Below are positions 43,827 to 52,077 of a stretch of 64,000 bases of DNA, one piece after another. The stretch comes from Sphingobacteriaceae bacterium. GTDB taxonomy: Bacteria; Bacteroidota; Bacteroidia; Sphingobacteriales; Sphingobacteriaceae. The translations under genes and the position numbers were made by a program. Position 1 is the first letter of the stretch. Every line of letters begins with the position of its first letter. The notes below the pieces were generated by a model. That model made no database searches. It was not told the origin of the DNA and worked only from the letters and a program-made list of their open reading frames with translations. The DNA is taken from positions 186,001 to 250,000 of the forward strand of contig JAQSWM010000004.1 of NCBI GenBank assembly GCA_029266635.1, read 5' to 3'.

Positions 43827-43874
43827 TTTGTACCGTTTTGTACTACTTTGTACCGTTTCGTACCGTTTTGTACT
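43827..43874. repeat. Tandem array, exact 10-bp period, five units
   Basis: Consensus TACCGTTTTG: TTTG, TACCGTTTTG, TACTACTTTG, TACCGTTTCG, TACCGTTTTG, TACTT. One unit per helical turn puts all copies on one DNA face. It lies about 90 bases upstream of the FN3-like gene start at 43963. The rest of 43048-43962 holds no gene beyond the arrays described. Confidence 0.85.
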
Positions 43875-43962
43875 TCTGCGCATTTGGAGATTCGGAATTT
43901 GAGTTTGTAAATTCATGTAAGCATTTGGGGCTATGCCCGTTTGCAAACCTAACCTCCTTATT

Positions 43963-44583
43963 ATGAGAGCAACAAGCTTATTAAAAGACTACACAAAGTT
44001 GAGCGATGCGAACCTGGACTTGAGAGCGGGTGCGGTGCTTACCTCCATGACAGGCAATGCGAACTTCCCTGTCACCACTCCTACTGTAGCCGAATTCGGC
44101 TTATTGAAAACTGCGTACTCCGACGCATTGGCAAGTGTCTATACTGCTAACCGGAATTCCATTGCCGTCAAGAACGAGGCACGTATCGAATTGCTGTCGG
44201 CCATGAAGCAACTGGCATTGAACGTGGAGTCACTGGCTCCCGGCGATCGCGTGAAGCTGGTAAGTTCGGGCTTCGACCTGGCATCGGATGGCGAGAGCTC
44301 TCCGCCCCTGTCTGCCCCTGTACAATTCACCATAGCCGACGGCATGAACGTGGGCGAGCTGAAGTTTTCGGTTAAGCGGGTGCCAAATGCAGTATCGTAT
44401 GTGCACGAGTACACGGATGAGCCGATTACCGAAAACACCCGCTGGATAAGCAAGGCTTCTGCTTCACGCACGCATGTGTTTACCGGTTTGCGCAGCGGTG
44501 TTCGCATCTACGGGCGCACAGCAGCAATTGGGCGCAAGGGCCAGGAAGCCTATACGGCTATACTGACGCGGGTGGTGCAGTAA
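43963..44583 (+). CDS. Fibronectin type III-like domain protein
   Basis: 206 aa from the ATG at 43963 (MRATSLLKDYTKLSD); the frame is open 30 bases further upstream. The N-terminal half is helical (FPVTTPTVAEFGLLKTAYSD, ARIELLSAMKQLALNVE). The C-terminal half is a beta-sandwich like FN3 (LKFSVKRVPNAVSYVHEYTD, THVFTGLRSGVRIYGRTAAI). No signal peptide. Proteins with this outline are common in the phylum and of unknown function. The 10-bp periodic array in front may carry its control region. The next gene starts 36 bases later. Confidence 0.75.
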   Translation: MRATSLLKDYTKLSDANLDLRAGAVLTSMTGNANFPVTTPTVAEFGLLKTAYSDALASVYTANRNSIAVKNEARIELLSAMKQLALNVESLAPGDRVKLVSSGFDLASDGESSPPLSAPVQFTIADGMNVGELKFSVKRVPNAVSYVHEYTDEPITENTRWISKASASRTHVFTGLRSGVRIYGRTAAIGRKGQEAYTAILTRVVQ

Positions 44584-44618
44584 GGCTTGGGAGAACTTCG
44601 ATTGCGAAATACAGAACC

Positions 44619-45062
44619 ATGAACATACAAGAACAAATAGCCGGCTATCTTGCTACACAAACCGAAGCGAAACGTACAGATCTTGAAACTCTGCACAAAC
44701 GCATTCTCCAGGCATTGCCTGGAACTAAGCTTTGGTTTCTCGACGGCAAAGACGAGAAAGGAAAAGTAGTTACCAACCCCAATATCGGGTATGGCGAGCG
44801 CACGGTGAAATATTCGGATGGCAAGACCAAAGAGTTCTATCAAGCTGGCATTAGTGCAAACACAAGCGGAATATCGGTCTATATACTTGGCATCGCCGAT
44901 AAGGCTTACCTGTCGGCAACGTATGGGCAAGAGCTCGGCAAGGCATCGGTAACGGGTTACTGTATCAAGTTCAAAAAGCTGGCAGACATAAACATCGACG
45001 TACTTATTACGGCTATACTGGATGGTGTTAAGCAGACAAGCCATGCGACAGGTTTAGCGTAG
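44619..45062 (+). CDS. DUF1801 (YdhG-like) protein
   Basis: A 147-aa cytosolic protein. It has the DUF1801 outline: an initial helix (IAGYLATQTEAKRTDLETLH), LPGTKLWFLDGKDEKGKVV, GYGERTVKYSDGKTKEFYQ, ISANTSGISVYILG, LGKASVTGYCIKFKKLADIN, and a final helix. The family is related to frataxin-fold YdhG and has no firm biochemical role. ATG at 44619, 36 bases behind the FN3-like gene and 43 bases ahead of the VOC gene, so a three-gene unit is plausible. Confidence 0.82.
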   Translation: MNIQEQIAGYLATQTEAKRTDLETLHKRILQALPGTKLWFLDGKDEKGKVVTNPNIGYGERTVKYSDGKTKEFYQAGISANTSGISVYILGIADKAYLSATYGQELGKASVTGYCIKFKKLADINIDVLITAILDGVKQTSHATGLA

Positions 45063-45104
45063 CCGATGATGTACTATCCCGCCTAATTGGTAAATTGCTT
45101 CATT

Positions 45105-45593
45105 ATGGCGCAAGACTATATCATCCCGGCACAGGCACACATCGGCCATGTTCATCTGAAAGTGTCAGATCTTCAACGGTCACTTGACTTTTATTGCGGG
45201 CTGCTGGGATTCGAGGTCACTACCATGTATGGCACACAGGCGGCGTTTATTTCTGCAGGCGGATATCATCACCACATTGGTTTAAACACATGGCACAGCA
45301 GAGGGCTGCCACCTGCACAGCCCAACAGCGTCGGGCTGTATCACACCGCGATAGTTTATCCCACAAGGAAAGACCTTGCTGTAATTTACAAGCGCTTGCA
45401 GGAGGCGCAGTATCCGCTGACCGGAGCCAGTGACCACCTTGTTTCGGAAGCACTTTACCTGAATGATCCAGACGAAAACGGGGTTGAATTATACTGGGAC
45501 CGGCCAAAAGAATTATGGAGGTATAAAGAGGATGGCTCTGTTGATATGCTTACCCTCCCGCTCAACCTTGATAGTTTATTGAAGGAATTATAG
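45105..45593 (+). CDS. VOC-family dioxygenase/glyoxalase-like protein
   Basis: 162 aa from the ATG at 45105 (MAQDYIIPAQAHIGHVHLKV). Two beta-alpha-beta-beta-beta modules are seen. Metal ligands of the vicinal-oxygen-chelate fold are the His in GHVHLKVSDL, the His in GLYHTAIVYP and the Glu in NGVELYWDR. The HHIGLNTWHSRG segment is typical for the CatE-like extradiol dioxygenase branch. Activity on catechols is possible but not proven by these motifs. Cytosolic. Confidence 0.87.
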   Translation: MAQDYIIPAQAHIGHVHLKVSDLQRSLDFYCGLLGFEVTTMYGTQAAFISAGGYHHHIGLNTWHSRGLPPAQPNSVGLYHTAIVYPTRKDLAVIYKRLQEAQYPLTGASDHLVSEALYLNDPDENGVELYWDRPKELWRYKEDGSVDMLTLPLNLDSLLKEL

Positions 45594-45713
45594 TAGGCAC
45601 CTTTTTGTAATTCATTCTTACTGCTACCGTTATCTTCAGCGTCATCCTGAGCGTGTGAAGGAAGAGCGGGTTAAAAGTACTTGAATCTCTGTACACTATA
45701 ACAGGTTCAGTGT

Positions 45714-45892
45714 GACATTTCTTTCCCGCAGCGTTTCCTCTCTAGTCGTGAGCGAAGCCAGGGGACTCTGCGGTTTACGAATTATCTCCTACTTTATATC
45801 AATGTCGGTCATAAGGACATTTCTTTCCCGCAGCGTCTCCTCTCTAGTCGTGAGCGAAGCCGAGGGACTCTGCGGTTTACGAATTATCTCCT
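45714..45892. repeat. Two 77-bp direct repeats with CCGCAG..CTGCGG palindromes
   Basis: 45714-45790 and 45816-45892 (period 102) both run GACATTTCTTTCCCGCAGCG ... GGGACTCTGCGGTTTACGAA with only a few mismatches. The arms belong to the same family as the palindromes at 31437, 31906 and 32149, but with a longer loop (TCTCTAGTCGTGAGCGAAGC). Confidence 0.85.
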
Positions 45893-46005
45893 GTAATGTC
45901 AGGGAGTTATTTTGATGTAAGTTTTACCTTAGGGGAGAGAAAGATAAAATCGCAATTACAACCTGGCTTGAGTTGCAGGATATTGACTTAACAAGGCAGC
46001 GAGTG

Positions 46006-46037
46006 CCGCAGAGTCCCTGAAGAAGGAGACTCTGCGG
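46006..46037. repeat. CCGCAGAGTC palindrome, inverted copy
   Basis: CCGCAGAGTCCC-TGAAGAA-GGAGACTCTGCGG, the family of 31437 in the other orientation. It is 20 bases from the end of the convergent small gene and may serve as its terminator. Nothing else was found in 45594-46057. Confidence 0.8.
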
Positions 46038-46057
46038 AGAAGGAAAGGTCGTTCGAA

Positions 46058-46444
46058 CTATTTTGACCAGATAACTCCACTGAACCCTGTACTGATTTTG
46101 CTGTCCGACAAGAAAGAAGATTTAAATCTTTCTGTCTCCATAAAAGTCTGTAAGTCAGCTCCTACTTTTTCCTTTGTATGTTCGTAACTAAGGTCTTCGT
46201 ACTCCTCCGGTGGAAGCCAAAGAGTCATGTTTGTAGGTTGGAAGTCGATACGCGTAACAACATGATTAGCCTCAATTTGATAACGGTTCACACCATACAA
46301 CGTTAGCGAGTGCCTGAGTGGCTTCGGGAATGTTGAGAAAGAAAGGCTGATCTTAAATTCTGCGATTGGCTTTTCGGGTTTGTTGCCATTACAAATACTA
46401 TTTAACCAACCTTGTATTAGATTCGATCTCGTCTCTGCGTTCAT
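46058..46444 (-). CDS. Hypothetical protein
   Basis: 128 aa from the ATG at 46444 (MNAETRSNLIQGWLNSICNG). Not recognised. It has an N-terminal helix, a beta-rich middle (IAEFKISLSFSTFPKPLRHS, YQIEANHVVTRIDFQP, MTLWLPPEEYEDL) and a C-terminal helix (VGADLQTFMETERFK). No signal peptide or membrane segment. It stands alone between a repeat cluster and a divergent DUF2200 gene. A complete ORF with ordinary codon use for the region, hence probably real. Confidence 0.6.
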   Translation of the reverse strand: MNAETRSNLIQGWLNSICNGNKPEKPIAEFKISLSFSTFPKPLRHSLTLYGVNRYQIEANHVVTRIDFQPTNMTLWLPPEEYEDLSYEHTKEKVGADLQTFMETERFKSSFLSDSKISTGFSGVIWSK

Positions 46445-46573
46445 CAAAACAAGATAACAATTGTTGCTAAGAAAAACGCGACGAACTTGTTAGTAATCCT
46501 GCTTACAGAATTGAGCCCACCACTCCACCGCTCTTCAGCATTTCATCCAAATTAGTATTTTAGCTAACCCTTG

Positions 46574-46951
46574 ATGAAAACAGCTATGTCAACCACAAGC
46601 CACCACGACGAACGCATCGCAAAGATGACCTTTGCCACGGTCTATCCCCTCTATGTTACCAAGGTGGAGAAAAAGGGCAGAACGAAGGAAGAATTGCACC
46701 ACGTAATTGAATGGCTGACGGGCTATAGCGAAACGGACCTGAACAAACTCGTTGAAGAAAAGGCAACTTTCGCGGATTTCTTTGCCAGGGCATCATTAAA
46801 TCCAAACGCTCACCTCATCACAGGCGTGATCTGTGGCTATCGTGTGGAGGAGATTGAAAATACCCTGACACAACAGGTGCGCTACCTCGACAAGCTAGTG
46901 GATGAGCTGGCCAAAGGACGTAAGATGGAGAAGATACTGCGCACCGCATAA
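46574..46951 (+). CDS. DUF2200 protein
   Basis: 125 aa from the ATG at 46574. The family core is clear: [82 protein letters not shown] small cytosolic helical protein; its biological role is not known. An internal ATG at 46586 (MSTTSHH) is an alternative start. Monocistronic by spacing. Confidence 0.88.
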   Translation: MKTAMSTTSHHDERIAKMTFATVYPLYVTKVEKKGRTKEELHHVIEWLTGYSETDLNKLVEEKATFADFFARASLNPNAHLITGVICGYRVEEIENTLTQQVRYLDKLVDELAKGRKMEKILRTA

Positions 46952-47027
46952 AAGAACAGAAGAACTAAGTGCGATAAAATTCCCCCTTTTGGTGGGAGAA
47001 GTTTAACTTAGGCCAAGTGCCGCATAT

Positions 47028-48119
47028 ATGTCTTTAAGTACTGATCCTTTCCAGCACACTCCTTCTTTCCAATTAGACCATTTCTTCGAGCTAACGCACG
47101 ACCTTTTTTGTATAGCTGGTTACGACGGTTATTTTAAGAAGATAAATCCGGCTGTATCTAAACTGCTGGGATATACTGAAGCAGAACTGTTTGAAAGGCC
47201 AATTGCAGAGTTTATTCATCCGGAAGACCGGCATATTACGGCTAAGAACCGGGAACAACTTACCAGGAACAAACCGCTGCTGAACTTTGAGAACCGTTAT
47301 GTAACCAAAGCCGGCAATATAGTCTGGCTTTCCTGGACATCCATGCCTGTTGATAACGAACAACTGGTGTATGCGATCGCTAAAGACATTACCTACAAAA
47401 AGCACCTGGAAGAGGAACGGAATGAGCAGTTGACAAGGCTGGCGGCTACTAACCAGAACCTGAAGCAATTATCATACACCACCTCGCACGATCTGCGTTC
47501 GCCTGTAAACAACCTGATTTCTGTTTTGCAGTTATTGGAAACCGACAAAATAGCCGACGATGAAACGCGGGAATATGTGTTGATGCTTAAGAAGGTGTCG
47601 GAAAACTTAAGCCTTGTGCTGAATAACTCAGTAAGCGATCTGATTACAAGCGATACCCTTTATGTTGAGCTGGAGGAGATCAGTTTCGACGATTCTCTTC
47701 AGCGGGTGATGCGTTCTATTGATTCGTTGATAAGACAATCAGGAGCTATTGTTAACTCCGACTTCTCTCCACTGCCTTCTGTAAATTTCAATAAAGCTTA
47801 CCTCGACAGTATATTTCTCAACCTCATCACCAACTCAATTAAGTATGCACGCCCGGGAGCTGATGCAGTTATTACGATTAACTCTCAAGTTTCTGACGGC
47901 GTTAAGCAGTTAGTTGTTTCTGATAACGGGCTTGGCTTTGACATTGAGAAGGTGAAAGACAGGTTATACGGATTGCATCAGAAGTTTCACCACCATGTTG
48001 ATAGCAAAGGTGTGGGATTGTACCTGATCTACAACCACATTGTGAGCCTGGGCGGGCAAATCCACCTGGAAAGCGAGATCAATAAAGGCGCAACCTTTAC
48101 CATTTCGTTTAAAGACTAG
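47028..48119 (+). CDS. PAS-domain sensor histidine kinase
   Basis: A 363-aa cytosolic kinase. PAS/PAC domain at about 15-130 (FELTHDLFCIAGYDGYFKKI, LGYTEAELFERPIAEFIHPED, NIVWLSWTSMPV, DITYKKHLEEE), a short coiled-coil, HisKA-type H-box in SYTTSHDLRSPVNNLISVL (about H155), and HATPase with FLNLITNSIKYA and VSDNGLGFDIEK; the G2 box is GVGLYLIYNHIV. No receiver domain and no regulator nearby. The SHDLRSP form is that of phytochrome-like and other HWE-adjacent kinases in this phylum. A terminator follows the stop. Confidence 0.92.
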   Translation: MSLSTDPFQHTPSFQLDHFFELTHDLFCIAGYDGYFKKINPAVSKLLGYTEAELFERPIAEFIHPEDRHITAKNREQLTRNKPLLNFENRYVTKAGNIVWLSWTSMPVDNEQLVYAIAKDITYKKHLEEERNEQLTRLAATNQNLKQLSYTTSHDLRSPVNNLISVLQLLETDKIADDETREYVLMLKKVSENLSLVLNNSVSDLITSDTLYVELEEISFDDSLQRVMRSIDSLIRQSGAIVNSDFSPLPSVNFNKAYLDSIFLNLITNSIKYARPGADAVITINSQVSDGVKQLVVSDNGLGFDIEKVKDRLYGLHQKFHHHVDSKGVGLYLIYNHIVSLGGQIHLESEINKGATFTISFKD

Positions 48120-48121
48120 AA

Positions 48122-48151
48122 TAAAAAAGCCCCTTGCGGGGCTCTTCTTTA
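48122..48151 (+). terminator. Rho-independent terminator (bidirectional)
   Basis: AAAAAAGCCCC-TTGC-GGGGCT followed by CTTCTTT. It lies between the convergent PAS kinase and the lipoprotein gene and can serve both. Confidence 0.85.
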
Positions 48152-48727
48152 CAAAATCTTGTTGCGTTTCTTGGTTACTACCTCACCATCTTCGACTTTG
48201 GTTTTGGTGTCTTCGGTTTTGATTTTCACATCACCATCTTCAGAGACCTTCTTTTTGTAATCGTCGTCTTTGGTTTTGCTGTCGCCATCGGCTTCAACTT
48301 TCTTCTTGTAGTCACCGTCTTTTACCTTAACATCCCCGTCATCGCCTTTCTCTTTATAGTCGCCGTCTTCTATGGTGTAGCTATCGCTGTCATATGTTTT
48401 TTTATAGTCGGCATACTTAATTTTAACATCTTCATCGTCCACCTTTACTTTGGCACCATCCACTTCATATTTCCCATCTGATGTAGGGATAACCATGCCG
48501 TTTACCTTTTGTCCCGTAGTAAAAATGGTGTCTTTATCATGATTAACATAGAGATAAACCGGTTTTCTGGTTTCAGCATTGATGGCGTATCCGGTAACGG
48601 AATCAGCTTCTACAATTATAGAGTCTCCGGTGTTGAGGTCCACGTAAGTGCCCGACTCAACTTTGGTCTTGCTGTTACAGGCGGCTACCAAAATAGCCAG
48701 CCCTGCTACAATTAGTTTTGATTTCAT
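48149..48727 (-). CDS. Lipoprotein with GDYKxK repeats
   Basis: 192 aa from the ATG at 48727 (MKSKLIVAGLAILVAACNSK, lipobox Cys17); the frame stays open further upstream but the lipoprotein leader fixes the start. The first half has ESGTYVDLNTGDSIIVEADS and RKPVYLYVNHDKDTIF. The second half is highly charged, with imperfect repeats such as EDGDYKEKGDDGDVKVKDG, DYKKKVEADGDSKTK and DDDYKKKVSEDGDVKIK. It is probably a flexible envelope protein that binds cations or other surfaces. Family not recognised. It shares a bidirectional terminator with the kinase gene. Confidence 0.78.
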   Translation of the reverse strand: MKSKLIVAGLAILVAACNSKTKVESGTYVDLNTGDSIIVEADSVTGYAINAETRKPVYLYVNHDKDTIFTTGQKVNGMVIPTSDGKYEVDGAKVKVDDEDVKIKYADYKKTYDSDSYTIEDGDYKEKGDDGDVKVKDGDYKKKVEADGDSKTKDDDYKKKVSEDGDVKIKTEDTKTKVEDGEVVTKKRNKIL

Positions 48728-48846
48728 GTGTTTGTTGTTAAGATTTGATGTAGCAACAACAAATACCGGAAACAGTTTGCCTGGTTTTGTATAAGTACCT
48801 GATAAACAATCAAAAGCTAACGGCAAACTGCTTTAATTTACAAGGC

Positions 48847-49833
48847 CTAAACCTGCCCTGCCGCTTCCTTGTTATATCTGCTGCGGTATTCCAGCGGCGA
48901 CATACCCGTCACTTTCCTGAAGACTTCCCTGAATGCCTTTGGGTCAGAGTAGCCCACTTCAAACATCACCTCGTTCACATTCTTCCGCGATGTTTCCAGC
49001 TCTTTCTTCACAGCCTCCATCTTCACCCTTTGCGCATACTCAAGTGGCGTGTTGCCCGTGGCTTTGATAAATCGCCTGTCGAAATTCCTCCTGCCGACAT
49101 TCAGCGTGGAAGATAAATGCTCCACCGATATCTTTTCGGCCAGATTGCTCTCGATGTATGCCTGCGCTTTCTTCACCACCTCGTCCGCATGAGTCTTCTG
49201 CCCGGAAAAGATGATAAATGGCGACTGGCTTTGGCGGTCGAGTTCAATCTGGAAGATCTTTGAGCAGAGGATCGCCGTTTGCCTGTCGAAATACTTCTCA
49301 ACCAGGTAAATGATCAGGTTCAGGAAGGAATATGCGCCGCCGTTGGTGTAAAGGCCGTGTTCGTCTGTGATCAGTTTTTCTGTCTGGAGTTTTACAGTCG
49401 GGAACATGCTCCTGAAAACATTCTCTGCCGACCAGTGCGTTGAACAGGTCTTGCCATCCAGGATTCCAGCTTTTGCAAGCATGAAAGCACCGGTGCAGAT
49501 GCTGGCTATTTCAGCACCATTTTTATATTGATCGCCAAGCCACTCAATCATCGGCGTGTTCTCCTCCACCGCCCTCTGAAAGTTATGATTGAGCGAGGGA
49601 ATGATGATGAGATCTGTACGTTTAACCGCCTCAATAGAAGCGTGGGGTTTCACAGAAAACAAGCCATCGTAAAAGTCAACTGCCCTGGAGATGCCAAGTA
49701 GCTGTATGGTGAACATTTCTTTTCCATGTTTCTCTTTCCATATCTGATCGGCTCTCGACAGGATTTTGTAGGAGCCAACAATGCTGCTCAGATTATTCTC
49801 ACCGTTGGGCACGAGGATGGAGATATGTTTCAT
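48847..49833 (-). CDS. GlxA-family transcriptional regulator (DJ-1/PfpI + AraC HTH)
   Basis: A 328-aa regulator. N-terminal DJ-1/PfpI-like domain (about 1-190) with the Cys elbow ASICTGAFMLAKAGILDGKT. C-terminal AraC-type domain (about 225-325) with ISVEHLSSTLNVGRRNFDRR and NEVMFEVGYSDPKAFREVFR, MSPLEYRSRY. Members sense metabolites through the degenerate amidotransferase-like domain. ATG at 49833. It is divergent from the SRPBCC pair starting at 49942 and may regulate it, an inference from the short shared upstream region (108 bases). Confidence 0.92.
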   Translation of the reverse strand: MKHISILVPNGENNLSSIVGSYKILSRADQIWKEKHGKEMFTIQLLGISRAVDFYDGLFSVKPHASIEAVKRTDLIIIPSLNHNFQRAVEENTPMIEWLGDQYKNGAEIASICTGAFMLAKAGILDGKTCSTHWSAENVFRSMFPTVKLQTEKLITDEHGLYTNGGAYSFLNLIIYLVEKYFDRQTAILCSKIFQIELDRQSQSPFIIFSGQKTHADEVVKKAQAYIESNLAEKISVEHLSSTLNVGRRNFDRRFIKATGNTPLEYAQRVKMEAVKKELETSRKNVNEVMFEVGYSDPKAFREVFRKVTGMSPLEYRSRYNKEAAGQV

Positions 49834-49941
49834 ACAGTTTGGATTTCAATCAAAGGTAGATGTTAACCTTGTCCAAATCAACCCGTCAGATAGTCTCATT
49901 TACACAGCATCATGACCTTGCCTGGGCTTTACTTTTGCGTT

Positions 49942-50571
49942 ATGTCATTGATAAACATCAAAAAGAGCAGGGCAAGCTTGGTCGTGCTTTTATTTTTAAG
50001 TGCGCTGGCGGGCTGCGGCAATCCGAAGGCGATGCAGAAAGCCGAAGAACATCCTGATCATAAACCAACATCAACCATGAACAAACAAGATTTTACTACG
50101 AGTATCGAAGTCAGCCAAAGCCCTTCCACAGTTTTCAATGCAATTAAAAACTTCCGCGGCTGGTGGTCGGATGATATTGAAGGCGAGACAGGAAAGCTTA
50201 ACGAAACATTCTTTTATCACTACAAAGATGTGCACCTGTGTAAATTGAAGCTGATAGAAGCTATTCCTGACCAGAAACTCGTGTATCAGGTGGTTGATAA
50301 CCAGTTTAATTTCACCAAAGATAAGACCGAGTGGATAGGCACAAAGCTGATTTTTGATATCTCCAAAGATGGCGAGAAGACTAAAATGCAGTTCACGCAT
50401 GAAGGTTTGGTTCCGGAATACGAATGTTATAATGTTTGTACCGATGCGTGGACGAGCTACATACAGGGAAGCTTAAAGAGCCTGATTGAGACCGGGAAAG
50501 GGAAACCCAATCCGAAAGAAGGTGGGCTTAATGCCGAGCTGGTTGAAAAATGGGGATTGCCAAAGAAGTAA
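49942..50571 (+). CDS. SRPBCC (AHSA1-like) domain lipoprotein
   Basis: 209 aa from the ATG at 49942 with a lipobox leader (LVVLLFLSALAGCG). The SRPBCC/START-like domain starts near DFTTSIEVSQSPSTVFNAIK and shows FRGWWSDDIEGETGKLNETF, LVYQVVDNQFNF and MQFTHEGLVPEYECYN. The domain binds hydrophobic ligands. The second ATG at MNKQDFTT would give a cytosolic form of the same domain. Its stop shares bases (TAATG) with the start of a paralogue. The Cys in YECYNVCTDAW is conserved in both copies. Confidence 0.8.
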   Translation: MSLINIKKSRASLVVLLFLSALAGCGNPKAMQKAEEHPDHKPTSTMNKQDFTTSIEVSQSPSTVFNAIKNFRGWWSDDIEGETGKLNETFFYHYKDVHLCKLKLIEAIPDQKLVYQVVDNQFNFTKDKTEWIGTKLIFDISKDGEKTKMQFTHEGLVPEYECYNVCTDAWTSYIQGSLKSLIETGKGKPNPKEGGLNAELVEKWGLPKK

Positions 50572-51002
50572 TGATGGAAAACACAGATTATACAATCTCT
50601 TTTGAGTCTTCACGATCTCCGGAAAAGGTTTTTGAAGCTTTGCTTGATGTACGACATTGGTGGTCGGGTTTGTACGGCGAAGAAATAGCGGGAGAAAGCA
50701 GGCAAGTGAACGACGAATTTACATTTCACGCCGGTGAGGGAATGCACTACTCAAAGCAAAAGCTGGTGGAATTAGTGCCAGGCAAAAAGCTGGTGTGGGA
50801 GGTGATTGACAGCAACCTTTCCTTCCTCGAAAAGGAGGATGAATGGACGAGTACGAAGTTCGGATTTGAACTCTCCGGGCAAGATGAAGGAACCAACGTT
50901 ACTTTTACTCACAAGGGCTTACTGCCACAGATTGAATGCTTTAACAATTGCTCAAATGCCTGGACGGCGTACATGCATAAGCTTGCAGCGGAATTGAAGT
51001 AG
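50571..51002 (+). CDS. SRPBCC (AHSA1-like) domain protein, cytosolic paralogue
   Basis: 143 aa (ATG at 50571 or 50574), overlapping the previous stop. No leader. SRPBCC core: YTISFESSRSPEKVFEALLD, VRHWWSGLYGEEIAGESRQ, KLVWEVIDSNLSF, VTFTHKGLLPQIECFNNCSN. It is clearly the paralogue of the preceding lipoprotein. The same hydrophobic cavity fold is therefore present on both sides of the membrane or as two steps of one pathway. Possible control by the divergent GlxA-type regulator is inferred. Confidence 0.85.
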   Translation: MMENTDYTISFESSRSPEKVFEALLDVRHWWSGLYGEEIAGESRQVNDEFTFHAGEGMHYSKQKLVELVPGKKLVWEVIDSNLSFLEKEDEWTSTKFGFELSGQDEGTNVTFTHKGLLPQIECFNNCSNAWTAYMHKLAAELK

Positions 51003-51138
51003 GAAGCAGAAGCTAAAAAAACCTATTGCGAAGCACGGGCTGAGGTAGCTGATGGCCCACGAACCTTCTGAGGTTTAGTAATCGATTGTTTTTCTTATCT
51101 AAATAATATAAGTTTAAAAATAATTTTAAACCGCTGTA

Positions 51139-52050
51139 ATGAAGTTTGGAAAGACAATAAAGATATTCCTGATCGATGGTGATCCAAATGGAAGAATGAG
51201 CTGCGAGCTTTCTAATTGGACAGGTAAGGCATATAAAATTCCGCGAGTTAAAATCAAAGACTGTGTCGACAGATTTGACATCAACAATACAGGGTTATAT
51301 TTATTGCTAGGGAAGAATGACGAGGGTCAAGACCTTGTTTATATCGGTGAGGCCGAAGCAATCCTCAAGAGGTTAAACCAACATTTGCTTCAGAAAGATT
51401 TTTGGAATGAGGCTATAGTGTTTATCAGCAAAGATGAAAATCTAAATAAGGCTCACGTTAAGTATCTTGAAAACCGATTATACGAAATTGCGAGGTCCAC
51501 AAGCCGGTACAATCTGGCAAATAATGTTATTCCCACCCAATCATCAATCTCCGAATCTGACAGAGCTGAGATGGAAGAATTTATAGAGAACATCAAGCTA
51601 CTGGTAAACACATTAGGGCATAAAGTTTTTGAAGAGAAAAGAGATTTGAAGTCTTCCTTGAAAAAGAAGCAAGAAGTTTTTCACATCACATCCTCCCGAG
51701 GAACGAAAGCTCAGGGTATTCCAACTTCTGAAGGCTTTGTTGTATTTAAGGCATCTAAAATCGCACCAGTTACAACTGCTTCTTTCCCGTTGCCCATGCA
51801 AAGACTACGACAGAAACTCATAGACGAAAATATCGCAATCTTAGTTGATGAAAAACTAGAATTGACGGAAGATTATATTTTTACTAGCCCCTCCGCGGCT
51901 GCCAGTATCGTGCTTGGCAGAAGTGCTAACGGGCTCACGGAATGGACTTTGTCCGATGGACGATCGCTAAAAAGATTTGAAACCAATGAATTAGCGTTAC
52001 CAGTGCAAGACATAACTGCCATAACGGACGATCTTAATTTTGTAAATTAG
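51139..52050 (+). CDS. GIY-YIG nuclease-domain protein with DUF4357
   Basis: A 303-aa protein. The GIY-YIG domain covers about 45-140: GLYLLLGKNDEGQDLVYIGE gives the two Tyr strands, AILKRLNQHLL has the conserved Arg region, and KYLENRLYEIA supplies the catalytic Glu. The C-terminal DUF4357 (about 245-290) has SPSAAASIVLGRSANGLTEW. Such stand-alone proteins are frequent in prokaryotic accessory genomes and are thought to act on DNA; some lie in defence loci. ATG at 51139 follows an A/T-rich stretch. No methylase or helicase partner is adjacent. Confidence 0.88.
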   Translation: MKFGKTIKIFLIDGDPNGRMSCELSNWTGKAYKIPRVKIKDCVDRFDINNTGLYLLLGKNDEGQDLVYIGEAEAILKRLNQHLLQKDFWNEAIVFISKDENLNKAHVKYLENRLYEIARSTSRYNLANNVIPTQSSISESDRAEMEEFIENIKLLVNTLGHKVFEEKRDLKSSLKKKQEVFHITSSRGTKAQGIPTSEGFVVFKASKIAPVTTASFPLPMQRLRQKLIDENIAILVDEKLELTEDYIFTSPSAAASIVLGRSANGLTEWTLSDGRSLKRFETNELALPVQDITAITDDLNFVN

Positions 52051-52077
52051 AATTTGAGGATTTAGGCATTTTCAAAC

